Shown here: piece after piece, positions 15,249-23,587 of the stretch | Layout of the letters: each line of letters begins with the position of its first letter | Position numbering within the stretch: position 1 is the first letter of the stretch | Source: a virus | Strand: one strand, 5' to 3' | Virus record (IMG/VR): IMGVR_UViG_3300042402_002711 | Span: 1-53,405 of that record | Length of the DNA stretch: 53,405 bases | The notes under the pieces: generated by a model | Databases searched by the model: none | The model's input: only the letters and a program-made list of their open reading frames with translations | What the model was told of the DNA's origin: nothing | Made by a program: the position numbers and the translations under genes

Positions 15249-16195
15249 TCGAATTCACACTCCATCATCAGATGGACAAGACAAGCCGTAAGGTTGATTT
15301 CAGAGTCTGCGACAAATGCTGCCTTGTACTGGTAATCAGAAAGGATAAGGACAGCCTGTGGGATAGACTGTGGCTTGAAATAGGTATAGAGGTTGTCGTA
15401 AACCTGGCGGAAGATTCGGCTCTGATCGTTGTCTAGATTCTGCACAACCCACTTTCTGACCTCGTTGAAGTTCTTCTCCCGCATGAATCCAACAAGTTCC
15501 TTTACCCGTATCTCGCCAACAGACTGTAGAATCCCAACATCAATCTCTCCACCAACAGAGTATCGCTGCAATTCATTCAAGACCTTACGAAAGTCTGGAA
15601 AGTACCGCATGATGAGTTCGGCAACAATCTTCTCATCGTACTTTACCCCTTCATCATGGAGAATACTCTTCACACGATCCATGAATTCTTTTGCCAGACG
15701 GGGCTTCTCCTTTTGTGGAATGGAGAATTCAACCGTTGTGCAACGAGAGTGCAGAGGTTCGATAATGCGGTTCTTGAAGTTGCAAGTAAGGATAAATCGA
15801 CAGTTTGCAGCAAACTCTTCAATAAATCCACGAAGTGCTGGCTGTGTTGACTGTGCATTAGAATAGTCAAACTCGTCTAGGATAACCACCTTCTTGCCAC
15901 CACCCAACGAAACAGTCGAGGCAAAGTTGCGAATCTTTGTTCGCAGAGTGTCGATATTCCCGTCTTCAGAGCAGTTGATTAGAAGAAAGTCGCAGCCCAA
16001 TTCATCACAGAGAGCCTTGGCAATTGTTGTCTTGCCTGTTCCTGCTGAACCAGACAAGAGGAGGTTATGAACCTCCCCCGTGTCTACCATCTGCTGAAAT
16101 GTCTTCTTGATGCCCGAAGGCAATACACAATCCTGAACACGCTTTGGTCGATACTTCTCAACCCAAAGCAAGTCCTGTAGATACGAAGCAGTCAT
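15245..16195 (-). CDS. 44: Clamp loader ATPase subunit gp44
   Basis: 316 residues, matching T4 gp44 (319). It is an AAA+ clamp-loader ATPase: WVEKYRPKRVQDCVLP at the N-terminus, Walker A LLSGSAGTGKTTIAKAL near residue 45, Walker B KVVILDEFDY near 108, and an arginine-finger SRC motif (LHSRCTTVEF) near 150. Together with gp62 it opens and loads the gp45 ring at primer ends. A GGAG sits 6 bases before the start and the gene begins 3 bases after the gp45 stop. Confidence 0.97.
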   Translation of the reverse strand: MTASYLQDLLWVEKYRPKRVQDCVLPSGIKKTFQQMVDTGEVHNLLLSGSAGTGKTTIAKALCDELGCDFLLINCSEDGNIDTLRTKIRNFASTVSLGGGKKVVILDEFDYSNAQSTQPALRGFIEEFAANCRFILTCNFKNRIIEPLHSRCTTVEFSIPQKEKPRLAKEFMDRVKSILHDEGVKYDEKIVAELIMRYFPDFRKVLNELQRYSVGGEIDVGILQSVGEIRVKELVGFMREKNFNEVRKWVVQNLDNDQSRIFRQVYDNLYTYFKPQSIPQAVLILSDYQYKAAFVADSEINLTACLVHLMMECEFE

Positions 16196-16198
16196 CTA

Positions 16199-16894
16199 TT
16201 ACTCCTGGTCTTCGGCCTTGTAATCCATTGCAATGTAGTACTTTAGAGGCTCTGTCTTGTGAGTGAACAGAGAAACGATATTCTTGGAGATCTCAACAGT
16301 ATAGTCTCCAGGAATCAACTTGAGGGTTTCAACCTTGAAAGAAACAGAGAAAGCATCGTCTCCGTCACAAGACATTTCTACCGTATATTCGTTTGTAGAC
16401 GGATCGCTCTTATCAAAGAGAACAGCCTGTGCAGTTCCATTTCCCTTTGACTTGATCTTCAGATTGGGCAACTGCATAACTGCCGATGCCTTCAGCAATT
16501 CAGCCAAACGCTGACTTGTGAGATCCAGAGTTGCAACAATACCAGGCATCGACAACTTCTTTGTCACTGGCTGAACAATTGCAGGATCAGAGTACCAATA
16601 CTTGGCCTTTGCTCCACTTCCACCACTGATAACAAGGTGGTCTTTAGCAAAATCCAATTCAGGATTAGCAAGCAGAGACACAGTTGATAAGAATCGGTTG
16701 AGATCAAAAATTCGAACATCATGCTCAAAAGTCTCGGAGACTTCTGCTTCAGCCATAATGTTCTTTGTTGGGGAGAGCGTTACAATCTTACTACCTGCTG
16801 TAATGCAGATATTTGGATTGATTCCTGCAAAGTTCTTCAAAATTTCATGTGTTTTCTTTGAGAGTATCATCGTATTAGTTTCCACAGTTGGCAT
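16199..16894 (-). CDS. 45: DNA polymerase sliding clamp gp45
   Basis: 231 residues, as in T4 (228). MILSKKTHEILKNFAGINPN, ITAGSKIVTL, FDLNRFLSTVSL and LVISGGSGAKAKYWYSDP follow the gp45 pattern. The protein forms the trimeric clamp that holds DNA polymerase and also activates late transcription together with gp55. The start is ATG 16894 with a strong AGGAG 7 bases upstream, although a later in-frame Met (16870) gives a length closer to T4. Its place before 44 and 62 is conserved. Confidence 0.96.
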   Translation of the reverse strand: MPTVETNTMILSKKTHEILKNFAGINPNICITAGSKIVTLSPTKNIMAEAEVSETFEHDVRIFDLNRFLSTVSLLANPELDFAKDHLVISGGSGAKAKYWYSDPAIVQPVTKKLSMPGIVATLDLTSQRLAELLKASAVMQLPNLKIKSKGNGTAQAVLFDKSDPSTNEYTVEMSCDGDDAFSVSFKVETLKLIPGDYTVEISKNIVSLFTHKTEPLKYYIAMDYKAEDQE

Positions 16895-16896
16895 TT

Positions 16897-17091
16897 TTAT
16901 CTCCTATAGTGCCTTTCGTCTTCATCATCAAACATCTCTTCTATTTCTTCTATGTTACCAGATGCAATAACATCTCGGATATTCTGTTTAAAATCAGATC
17001 TCCCGTGCTTTTTATCAGCGTGTTTTGCTGCTCTACGGGCTGCTTGGCGGTCGTCATCCCAATCACGGTTGCTGCGTCTATCTCTACTCAT
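16897..17091 (-). CDS. Small highly charged protein of unknown function
   Basis: 64 residues. The first half is strongly basic (MSRDRRSNRDWDDDRQAARR, then KHADKKHGR) and the second half acidic (NIEEIEEMFDDEDE). No known domain is seen. It starts 20 bases after the RNase H stop and ends 2 bases before the gp45 start, the spot where T4 carries rpbA, but it is half the size of RpbA (129) and shows no clear match. The mixed charge and position in the replication operon suggest a nucleic-acid or RNA polymerase binding accessory protein; this is a guess. The frame is supported by packing into the operon. Confidence 0.6.
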   Translation of the reverse strand: MSRDRRSNRDWDDDRQAARRAAKHADKKHGRSDFKQNIRDVIASGNIEEIEEMFDDEDERHYRR

Positions 17092-17111
17092 TTCACATCT
17101 CTATCCTTTCA

Positions 17112-17960
17112 TTAGAACTCGTCTATGCATTCCATAAGATTCCTCAACCGATGCTCAATGAAATAGTTGAGCAACTTTGACCGTGAAGAGTCTTGTGGTT
17201 CCTCCCACTTATTTAGGATGGACTGCTCCACATCTTGAGGAATTTGCGAAAGATCTATGAGAGTCTTGTTTCTCTCCCAATTCTTCTTGATGCTATCATC
17301 AAAGAAAAGATTGTCAGAACCCAAAGATTCTCTCAATTCACCAAACTTCTTCTTTGTGATAGGCTTTTGTCGCTTCCCTTCTGACACAAAAACATCGTCT
17401 TCTGACAAGACATTAGGGACTCCATCACCAGAATCTCCTCGAATAATCTGCTCTTCAAGAGTCTCCAATGGATTCTTACACACAACCATTGACTTTAGTG
17501 TCGGAGAATACTGACTCACACCAGAGTATTGCTGCAACTGTGCAAAGTCTTTGTCGGAGGAAATAATAAGTATAGGTTCCTGCTTGTGAAAGTGCTTGCA
17601 CAAAACAGCAATCACATCGTCTGCTTCGCAGCGATGGATACGCATATTCTTATAGGGAAAGTTCTCCTTTACCTCTTCCCTGATCTTGGACATTATTTCG
17701 AATGCACGATCCCACTTCGCTTCGCTACCTTCACGATCCTTTTTGCGATTGGCTTTGTAATGAGAGAAGACCTCTTTGCGCCAAGAGTTTGCATCTTGAC
17801 AGAGTACAATCTCTCCATACTTATCCTTGAATTTAGTTCGGTACATACGATAGGTATTGAGAGCAATATGGCGAACCATATCTTCATCAATAGTAGAGAT
17901 ATCCCGAACCTGTGTGAAGATTGTTGAAAGAAGTAGTTGTGTATTGTCGATAAGAATCAT
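17112..17960 (-). CDS. rnh: RNase H / 5'-3' flap exonuclease
   Basis: 282 residues from ATG 17960, which overlaps the previous stop as ATGA; a GTG 21 bases upstream is less likely. It belongs to the FEN-1/5'-nuclease family like T4 RNase H (305), which removes RNA primers from lagging-strand fragments. Acidic metal sites are visible in LIDNTQ at the N-terminus, HRCEADDVIAVL near residue 110, ISSDKDFAQL near 135 and RGDSGDGVPNVL near 167. SHYKANRKKDREG is the arch-region basic stretch. In T4 rnh lies elsewhere, next to genes 33 and 59, so its place between 45 and 46 is a rearrangement. No strong Shine-Dalgarno site precedes it. Confidence 0.92.
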   Translation of the reverse strand: MILIDNTQLLLSTIFTQVRDISTIDEDMVRHIALNTYRMYRTKFKDKYGEIVLCQDANSWRKEVFSHYKANRKKDREGSEAKWDRAFEIMSKIREEVKENFPYKNMRIHRCEADDVIAVLCKHFHKQEPILIISSDKDFAQLQQYSGVSQYSPTLKSMVVCKNPLETLEEQIIRGDSGDGVPNVLSEDDVFVSEGKRQKPITKKKFGELRESLGSDNLFFDDSIKKNWERNKTLIDLSQIPQDVEQSILNKWEEPQDSSRSKLLNYFIEHRLRNLMECIDEF

Positions 17961-18679
17961 TGTGAGGTTTTCTTTGCCCACAGAAGAACCATATTGGTAT
18001 TGATCCTACCATTAGGCTTTGTGGGCTTTGTCTTTACAGAGAGAAATCTTGGTTGTACTACATTATATCCAACTGATACAAAAGTCGGAATAACTTCTTC
18101 AGGCTTTCGCAACTTCTTCGAAAGAGACTTGTCTTCGTCCCAATTCAAGAGAGTCGAACCCTTGATACCAAACCCTTCAGGCTTTGCGATATACAAGGTA
18201 AGAACACGATTCTTTGTGTTGTATACCGTAAGCATTGATGCTCCAAGTATATCCTTTGGAGACACCGATTGCAAATTCAAAGTTTCATCTTTGAGAAGAT
18301 ACTTGAGATTCTTTACAACCTTTTCTGAATCCTGTGGCTTCTTCTTTCGGATCTTCTTTGGATAGATTTTATCCAAGAATCCCTGAACTCCTTCACAGGA
18401 GTCACAGACAAATTTATGATACCGTGTCAACTTGGTTTTCCCAAGATACGAGTATCCTTCTCTCTGTTCAGAACTGGAGTCCACAACTGCAATGTCCAAA
18501 TCAGACTTGCTACGAAGAAGAGTTTGCAAGATTTCCTCTGCAACTCCTTTTGCTGCTCTAGTCGATGTGAGCCATTTTCCTATGTTTACACTGGTCTTGT
18601 TATCCTGTACGATTTCTACCAGTGCTCGATCTTGCAAACTATTGAAATAACAAAGGGATTCAAAATCTTGAGTTTTCAC
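17957..18679 (-). CDS. Unknown protein between 46 and RNase H (A)
   Basis: 240 residues if translation starts at GTG 18679, which has GGAG 6 bases upstream and follows the neighbouring stop by 2 bases; an earlier GTG (18691) overlaps that stop. I do not recognise a family. Visible features are an N-terminal ESLCYFNSLQDRALVEIVQ, a C-x-x-C pair in FVCDSCEGVQGF near residue 95, a basic linker (YPKKIRKKKPQD), and a C-terminal SVGYNVVQPRFLSVKTKP. It overlaps the RNase H start by 4 bases. Co-transcription with DNA repair genes suggests a nucleic-acid role, without direct support. Confidence 0.65.
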   Translation of the reverse strand: MKTQDFESLCYFNSLQDRALVEIVQDNKTSVNIGKWLTSTRAAKGVAEEILQTLLRSKSDLDIAVVDSSSEQREGYSYLGKTKLTRYHKFVCDSCEGVQGFLDKIYPKKIRKKKPQDSEKVVKNLKYLLKDETLNLQSVSPKDILGASMLTVYNTKNRVLTLYIAKPEGFGIKGSTLLNWDEDKSLSKKLRKPEEVIPTFVSVGYNVVQPRFLSVKTKPTKPNGRINTNMVLLWAKKTSQ

Positions 18680-18681
18680 AT

Positions 18682-19452
18682 TTATCTCCACTCGGAAAAG
18701 ACCTTCTCCATTACTCCTGATTTTGGAGAATAAGCATAGTATGCTGTTTGCTTTTTGATGTTTCCAGACTTTAGATATACAAGTCTTTCTTCTTGATTTT
18801 GCACATCATCAAGACAGATGCCTGTAGGCATAATATAGTCTTCAATACGGCTGATGATAATCCGCTCGTCGTTTTCCCAACCTATAACCTTATCATAGGC
18901 GAAACCTATTCTCTTGTCAACTTCCTTATATGGAAGTTTAGTTATTTCATTTATCAAAAAGAAATGAACCTCGTCTGTTTCTACTATATCGCTTGGTTTG
19001 CCCTTTGCATGACCTTCGATTGCAAGAGACATTTTATTTGGAGAAAGATGAAAATCCGTTATACGAAGAGCCAAGTCTCTTTTTGATTTCTCTGCAACAT
19101 AATCCCACTTTTTACCGTCTGTAATACAGATTATTGTAAATCCTTGGTAATCCTCTGCACACATAAGGTAATCCTTACCGTCTATGTGGTTTTCTACGAA
19201 AAGAAAAGGGAAATCTGCTTCATTTCTGATGACTTTTCCCATCTTTTCTCCATCTGAATTTCTAATGATTTCAACAACAGAGTAGAAAGGACATCGCCTG
19301 TCCTTAACAACATATGGAGTAAGCGTGAGTGAGTATTTCCCCAACGGAGATTGCCTTTTCTCTCTTTTGCCATTGATCGGCTTTCCTAGAGAAACTGCTT
19401 GAATGACTTTGGTGCGACGATCCTCATACCAAGGGTCAGTTGCGTAGTTCAT
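18682..19452 (-). CDS. Unknown protein between 46 and RNase H (B)
   Basis: 256 residues with a very strong ribosome site (GGAGG 4 bases before ATG). I do not recognise a family. It is beta-rich with recurring short strands: FPFLFVENHIDGKDYLMCAE, GFTIICITDGKKWDYV, HFFLINEITKLPYKEV and RLVYLKSGNIKKQTAYYA. These look like about 40-residue beta-sheet blocks, as in a propeller or repeated sandwich, but no repeat signature is certain. No signal peptide or membrane segment is present. It follows gene 46 by 20 bases and precedes unknown protein A by 2 bases. Confidence 0.65.
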   Translation of the reverse strand: MNYATDPWYEDRRTKVIQAVSLGKPINGKREKRQSPLGKYSLTLTPYVVKDRRCPFYSVVEIIRNSDGEKMGKVIRNEADFPFLFVENHIDGKDYLMCAEDYQGFTIICITDGKKWDYVAEKSKRDLALRITDFHLSPNKMSLAIEGHAKGKPSDIVETDEVHFFLINEITKLPYKEVDKRIGFAYDKVIGWENDERIIISRIEDYIMPTGICLDDVQNQEERLVYLKSGNIKKQTAYYAYSPKSGVMEKVFSEWR

Positions 19453-19472
19453 CCTACCTCCGTTCCGAGAGG

Positions 19473-21203
19473 CTAGTTCGTGTATTCGACTAGAGCAGAG
19501 AAGTTGTTTCGCTTCTTGAACACTATTCGATTCTTGAACTTATCTCCCATTGATTCAGGGTTCTTGTGAGAAATAACAAAAACTCTCACATTACTATCTA
19601 TTGTCTTCAGAATGTCTAGGAAGGCATCTGTTGCCGAATCATCCAGAGAGCCATCTAAAATCTCATCTAAAATCAATAGATTGCAGTTCACGGAGTTCTT
19701 CTGTGAGGCAATGGCTCTCCATGCAAAGAGAAGAGCAAGATCAATTCTTCGTTTTTCTCCTTCTGAAAAACTCTCATAGGTAAACTCGTCTCGGTGACGG
19801 GATCGTATCTTCTCTTCAAAATTGTCATTCAGTTCAAAACTAACAAAGAAGTTCATCCGTGTAAGATAAGCATTGATGGTCTTGTTAATAACAGGAAGAT
19901 AGTGTGAGATAATACGCTTCTTGATTCCTGTATCTTTCAAAAGAATCGCTGCTGCATTATAAACAGCCGCAGTTTCTCCAGCATCACTCTTATTCTTATC
20001 AATATCTGTTTCCATAGCCTTAAACTTCTGGAGTTTCTCCTGTTCCGATACTTCGTCAGATCGGTCTTCGGAGATACGCTTGATTTCTGCTTGGAGTTGG
20101 CGGATATGTCTTTCTCCTGCCTCTCTGGATGAGAGGAGAGTATTGATTCTCCGCTGCTTCTCTTGAATCTCATCAAGGCTCTCCTTTGTTTTAGAGAGAG
20201 CATCCTGTGTCTCTGTGATTTTTTGTCCAATGTCATCCATGCCTCTTTTCATCTCGTCCATGCGAGATTTCTTTGCCTGAACTTGCGTTTCCTTGTGTTC
20301 AGCACAGATTCCTTGAAGGCAAGTAGGGCAAACATCGTTCTTTTCATAGAACGAAATTTCATTGGACAACGACTTCATATTTCCACGAATCTGAGTGCTT
20401 AGACTATTTAGTTTTGATAGCACAGATTCTTGTGTTTCTTTAGAGTTTCCAACAGAATTGAGAAGAGCATCTGCCTCTCCTTGAAGAGCCGTGATCCTCC
20501 CTGTGAGATCCTTCATCTCTGCTTCTGATGCTGCAATAGCCTGTTCCTTCTCCTCTATAAGACTATTGCTTCTATTCTTGAGCGAAAGTATAAACTTTGT
20601 CTGTATCTCTATCTTCTCACGAATCATAGCCAATCCATTCTCAAGATCACGCTGTTTTTCCTTGAGAGCAGATTGTCTTTCCTTCAGAAGAACATTCATC
20701 GTTGAAAAGATAGAGATATCCAAAAGATGTTCAACAATTGTACGACGATCTGCTGCCGTTAACTTCATAAACGGAACATAGTTCGTAGAACCCAATATGA
20801 CTACTTGGCAAAAGGACTTCTGATTGAATTTAAGAATCTGCTCTTCAAGAGTCTTCTGATAATCCTTGGCATTGGCACAGATATCTAGCAACTTTCCATC
20901 TTTGTGAATCTCAAAGACCTTTGGTGCTATACCACGACGAATATGGTACTGATGCCCACCAACAGAAAACTCAATCTCCACAAGGCAATCTTTTTCATTG
21001 ATAGAGTTTACCAACTGTGGGATATTGATATTTCGATAAGGCTTTCCAAAAAGCACAAAGGTGAGTGCGTCGAGAAGAGTGGTCTTCCCTGCGCCGTTCT
21101 CACCTGTGATTAGGGTTGTGTTGTGCCTCAACAGGTCAACCTCTGTAAAGGTATTCCCTGTGGATAGAAAATTACGCCAACGAATCTTTTCGAATGTAAT
21201 CAT
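19473..21203 (-). CDS. 46: Recombination endonuclease subunit gp46 (SbcC/Rad50-like)
   Basis: 576 residues (T4: 560). Walker A is TGENGAGKTTLLDALTFVLF near residue 34, a long coiled coil flanks a zinc-hook motif VCPTCLQGIC near residue 290, and Walker B is LLILDEILDG near 505 preceded by the signature FSEGEKRRIDLAL. With gp47 it forms the Mre11/Rad50-like complex that processes DNA ends for recombination-dependent replication. The start has no Shine-Dalgarno; TTTTTATACC sits directly before it. Unlike in T4, two other genes separate it from 47. Confidence 0.96.
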   Translation of the reverse strand: MITFEKIRWRNFLSTGNTFTEVDLLRHNTTLITGENGAGKTTLLDALTFVLFGKPYRNINIPQLVNSINEKDCLVEIEFSVGGHQYHIRRGIAPKVFEIHKDGKLLDICANAKDYQKTLEEQILKFNQKSFCQVVILGSTNYVPFMKLTAADRRTIVEHLLDISIFSTMNVLLKERQSALKEKQRDLENGLAMIREKIEIQTKFILSLKNRSNSLIEEKEQAIAASEAEMKDLTGRITALQGEADALLNSVGNSKETQESVLSKLNSLSTQIRGNMKSLSNEISFYEKNDVCPTCLQGICAEHKETQVQAKKSRMDEMKRGMDDIGQKITETQDALSKTKESLDEIQEKQRRINTLLSSREAGERHIRQLQAEIKRISEDRSDEVSEQEKLQKFKAMETDIDKNKSDAGETAAVYNAAAILLKDTGIKKRIISHYLPVINKTINAYLTRMNFFVSFELNDNFEEKIRSRHRDEFTYESFSEGEKRRIDLALLFAWRAIASQKNSVNCNLLILDEILDGSLDDSATDAFLDILKTIDSNVRVFVISHKNPESMGDKFKNRIVFKKRNNFSALVEYTN

Positions 21204-21240
21204 GGTATAAAAATCACAAAACTAACTTACTTGAATGACT

Positions 21241-21774
21241 TTACATATCGCCGTCATTAGTAGCAGGATTCTCTCCCTTATAGTTATCTTCAACATATGT
21301 GAAGAACTTCTTCTTCTCTTCAGGAGTCATTTCAGCAATGCTAGACTTTCCAAATTTCTTTAGTGCTGCTTGAAAAAATTTCTTGTATCCATCTGACTCC
21401 TCGGTCATTTCCTCTGCCCCTTTGTCAGCCTCTTTTGAGAGATTTTTTGCTCCTTTTTTGACTGTGGCAAAAACAGCAGGATTGCTTGTGATGATGTTGA
21501 TAAGAGACATCAGCATATTGATAAGATCAGATCTAACAGAGACATTCTTCATTGCCTTTTCTGGATCTTTTAGTGCTGTGCGAACTCGGGCAACTCTACC
21601 AGAATCAACAAGACCTGAACGCATAAGCATCGTTACACGATTGGGGTCTTCTAGTGCTTCTACGAGTTCTTGTGCAGCAAACTCCATGTCCTCTGCAAGA
21701 GTAGACGATACTTCCTTCTTCAGAATTCGGTTTACTTGCTCATTAAGATTACGATACTTTTCGATCTTATCCAT
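21241..21774 (-). CDS. Unknown helical protein, paralogue of the ParB-like neighbour's N-terminus
   Basis: 177 residues from ATG 21774 with AAGGAG upstream. It is mainly helical. Residues about 45-120 (MLMRSGLVDSG, ALKDPEKAM, LINMLMSLINIITSNPAVFA) align by eye with residues ~48-115 of the protein encoded upstream, so the two share a domain. The C-terminal FGKSSIAEMTPEEKKKFFTYV resembles the ending of small conserved proteins of marine T4-like phages whose function is unknown to me. It could be an internal virion or regulatory protein. It stands between genes 47 and 46, 33 bases after its larger partner. Confidence 0.65.
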   Translation of the reverse strand: MDKIEKYRNLNEQVNRILKKEVSSTLAEDMEFAAQELVEALEDPNRVTMLMRSGLVDSGRVARVRTALKDPEKAMKNVSVRSDLINMLMSLINIITSNPAVFATVKKGAKNLSKEADKGAEEMTEESDGYKKFFQAALKKFGKSSIAEMTPEEKKKFFTYVEDNYKGENPATNDGDM

Positions 21775-21807
21775 TTTCTTCTCCTTGTGGTGTGTTTTCA
21801 ATGTGTA

Positions 21808-23550
21808 TTATGCATACATTGAATATTTTGCTAATTCTTCTTTGAGAATTTTCTCTATTGTTTTTGTAAGAGACTCATGCAGTTGTTCTCCTGCTGTTGG
21901 TTCTCTTTCTTCTTTCTTTGTTTCTTGTGGATTTTCTGCTGCCTTTCCGCTCTTTCTCTCTAAACCGTACTCATTTCCCCACTTGTTTGATTCACCAACC
22001 AGTTCTTCCATTTCCATGTCAACCACAGTGGTATTGACAGTGAATGGCTCTTTGCGGCCATCCATAAGGTCAAGAGTTGTAATAGCAGCCCAACGGTGGT
22101 GTCCGTCAAGCACATAACCATCTTTAGAAACAATCAAAGGTTCAAGCAAGCCCTCATCTCCACAGTTTCCATTTCCACAGTTACCAGAGGTATCCTTGCA
22201 TTGCTTTTGCTTTGTAAGAGGATCAAGACCACCACAAGAGTCTAGTAAACGCTTTGTTCTACCTGCTTTTAATCCATTAACCATTCCCATGACTTTCTCA
22301 CCAACCAAATCCATTTGGGTAGCCTTCATTTCAGATGCAGCCATAGACTTACCCTCATCAACCTTCACACCCTTGTTCTTCAGATGCTCAAGGAATTTCT
22401 TTTCAGCATTTGCCTCTCCATCCTTCACCGGAAGATGATTTGGATCTGAAGGAGGCAACTGGCTATCTTTTTCTGCTTGTGTGCCTGGTAATATTGCAGT
22501 CTTTAGTTGTGGCATTTTCTTTCTTGGTATTCCAAGGTTATCACCACAGTAGAGATTTGTTCCAGGCACTGTTACCTTACAAAGATCGAAATCTGGAGCA
22601 TTGCCTTGTTCTTTATTTACTCTATCTTCTGCTGCTTTCTTTGCAGCACTTTTTTCCATACCCCCTGCTTCAAATTCTTTCTGATATTTCTTTGCTGCCT
22701 TGAATCTATCTTGCATTACTTGTGCGACCTTATCCAATCTTGTTGCTATTTTCTTCTCCTGTTTGGGATCAGAACCCATAGCACCTTCGGTAGAATCAGG
22801 ACCATCAAACTCGGTGCTTGCTTTCTTTGAAACAATAGGTTTTGCTGCACCAGTCTGCACATTCTTCTTTACTGCTTGTTTGACTGCTTCTTTTCCTGCT
22901 TGTGCCTTTTCTGCCTTTGCCTGTGCTGCGCTTATTTCGCCTTTAGCATAAGCAGTTGCCTTTTCTTTTGCAGTTTCTCCATATTCAGCCTTTGACCAAT
23001 AGACAGATTCTCCTGCGCTATTCTTTCCAGCCCAAGAGTTTTCTGTTTCCCATACAGATCCTGGTTCATGTTTTGCCCCTTCTCCAAGAACACGGCTTAT
23101 TCTTGCGATTCTACGAGCATCATCTGTAGCACCAAGAGTATTTCTGTACTCTCTGATGGTACTTACAAACTCTTCATAAACTTCAGACTTATTTCTTTTC
23201 ATATCCGATTCCTCTTTGCTCTCATCTAGCAGAAAATTTCTGAACCTTGCCCATGCAGCAGGATCAGATACCACTATGTAGTTTAGTGTTTTTATCATTA
23301 GGTCATAGAGTTGATTTCTTATCTTTGGAGAGACACCAAACCGTTTAGGGTCTTTCAAAACATTTGTCATCTGATACACTACTTCATCTGGAACTAGCCC
23401 TGCCCGAGCCAATTGCAAGAGCCTTGGATAATTCTTGATTTCATACTCTGGATTTGTCTCTGGTGCTGGAGTCTGCGCCTCAACCAATGTCATATCCTGC
23501 CTCAAATGAGACAGAATACTTCTAATTTCTTTACTAATTTCTTTATCCAT
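21808..23550 (-). CDS. Large protein with ParB-like (DGHHR) domain
   Basis: 580 residues from ATG 23550 with AGGAG upstream. The N-terminal ~130 residues are helical (LLQLARAGLVPDEV, LNYIVVSDPAAWA) and shared with the next gene. An Ala/Lys-rich, probably coiled, middle (about 195-330) follows. Then comes a Cys-containing region (DLCKVTVPGTNLYCGDNLG), then IPRKKMPQL and EMKATQMDLVGEKVMGMV. The C-terminal PLIVSKDGYVLDGHHRWAAI is a ParB/sulfiredoxin-like motif. This string of elements recurs in large phage polyvalent proteins. Eight Cys lie between about residues 450 and 485 (SCGG, QCKD, NCGNGNCGD). A DNA-binding, nuclease or phosphate-transfer role is possible; none is shown. A CCTACATA motif precedes the gene. 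Confidence 0.75.
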   Translation of the reverse strand: MDKEISKEIRSILSHLRQDMTLVEAQTPAPETNPEYEIKNYPRLLQLARAGLVPDEVVYQMTNVLKDPKRFGVSPKIRNQLYDLMIKTLNYIVVSDPAAWARFRNFLLDESKEESDMKRNKSEVYEEFVSTIREYRNTLGATDDARRIARISRVLGEGAKHEPGSVWETENSWAGKNSAGESVYWSKAEYGETAKEKATAYAKGEISAAQAKAEKAQAGKEAVKQAVKKNVQTGAAKPIVSKKASTEFDGPDSTEGAMGSDPKQEKKIATRLDKVAQVMQDRFKAAKKYQKEFEAGGMEKSAAKKAAEDRVNKEQGNAPDFDLCKVTVPGTNLYCGDNLGIPRKKMPQLKTAILPGTQAEKDSQLPPSDPNHLPVKDGEANAEKKFLEHLKNKGVKVDEGKSMAASEMKATQMDLVGEKVMGMVNGLKAGRTKRLLDSCGGLDPLTKQKQCKDTSGNCGNGNCGDEGLLEPLIVSKDGYVLDGHHRWAAITTLDLMDGRKEPFTVNTTVVDMEMEELVGESNKWGNEYGLERKSGKAAENPQETKKEEREPTAGEQLHESLTKTIEKILKEELAKYSMYA

Positions 23551-23576
23551 CAGTTCTCCTAGCCATATTCTCACTA

Positions 23577-23584
23577 TATGTAGG
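23577..23584 (-). promoter_or_regulatory. Late-promoter-like motif CCTACATA before ParB-like gene
   Basis: CCTACATA lies in the 37-base gap between the gp47 stop and the ParB-like gene, ending 26 bases before its ATG. It would let this gene and its paralogue be expressed late, separately from the surrounding early genes. Motif evidence only. Confidence 0.35.
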
Positions 23585-23587
23585 ATT

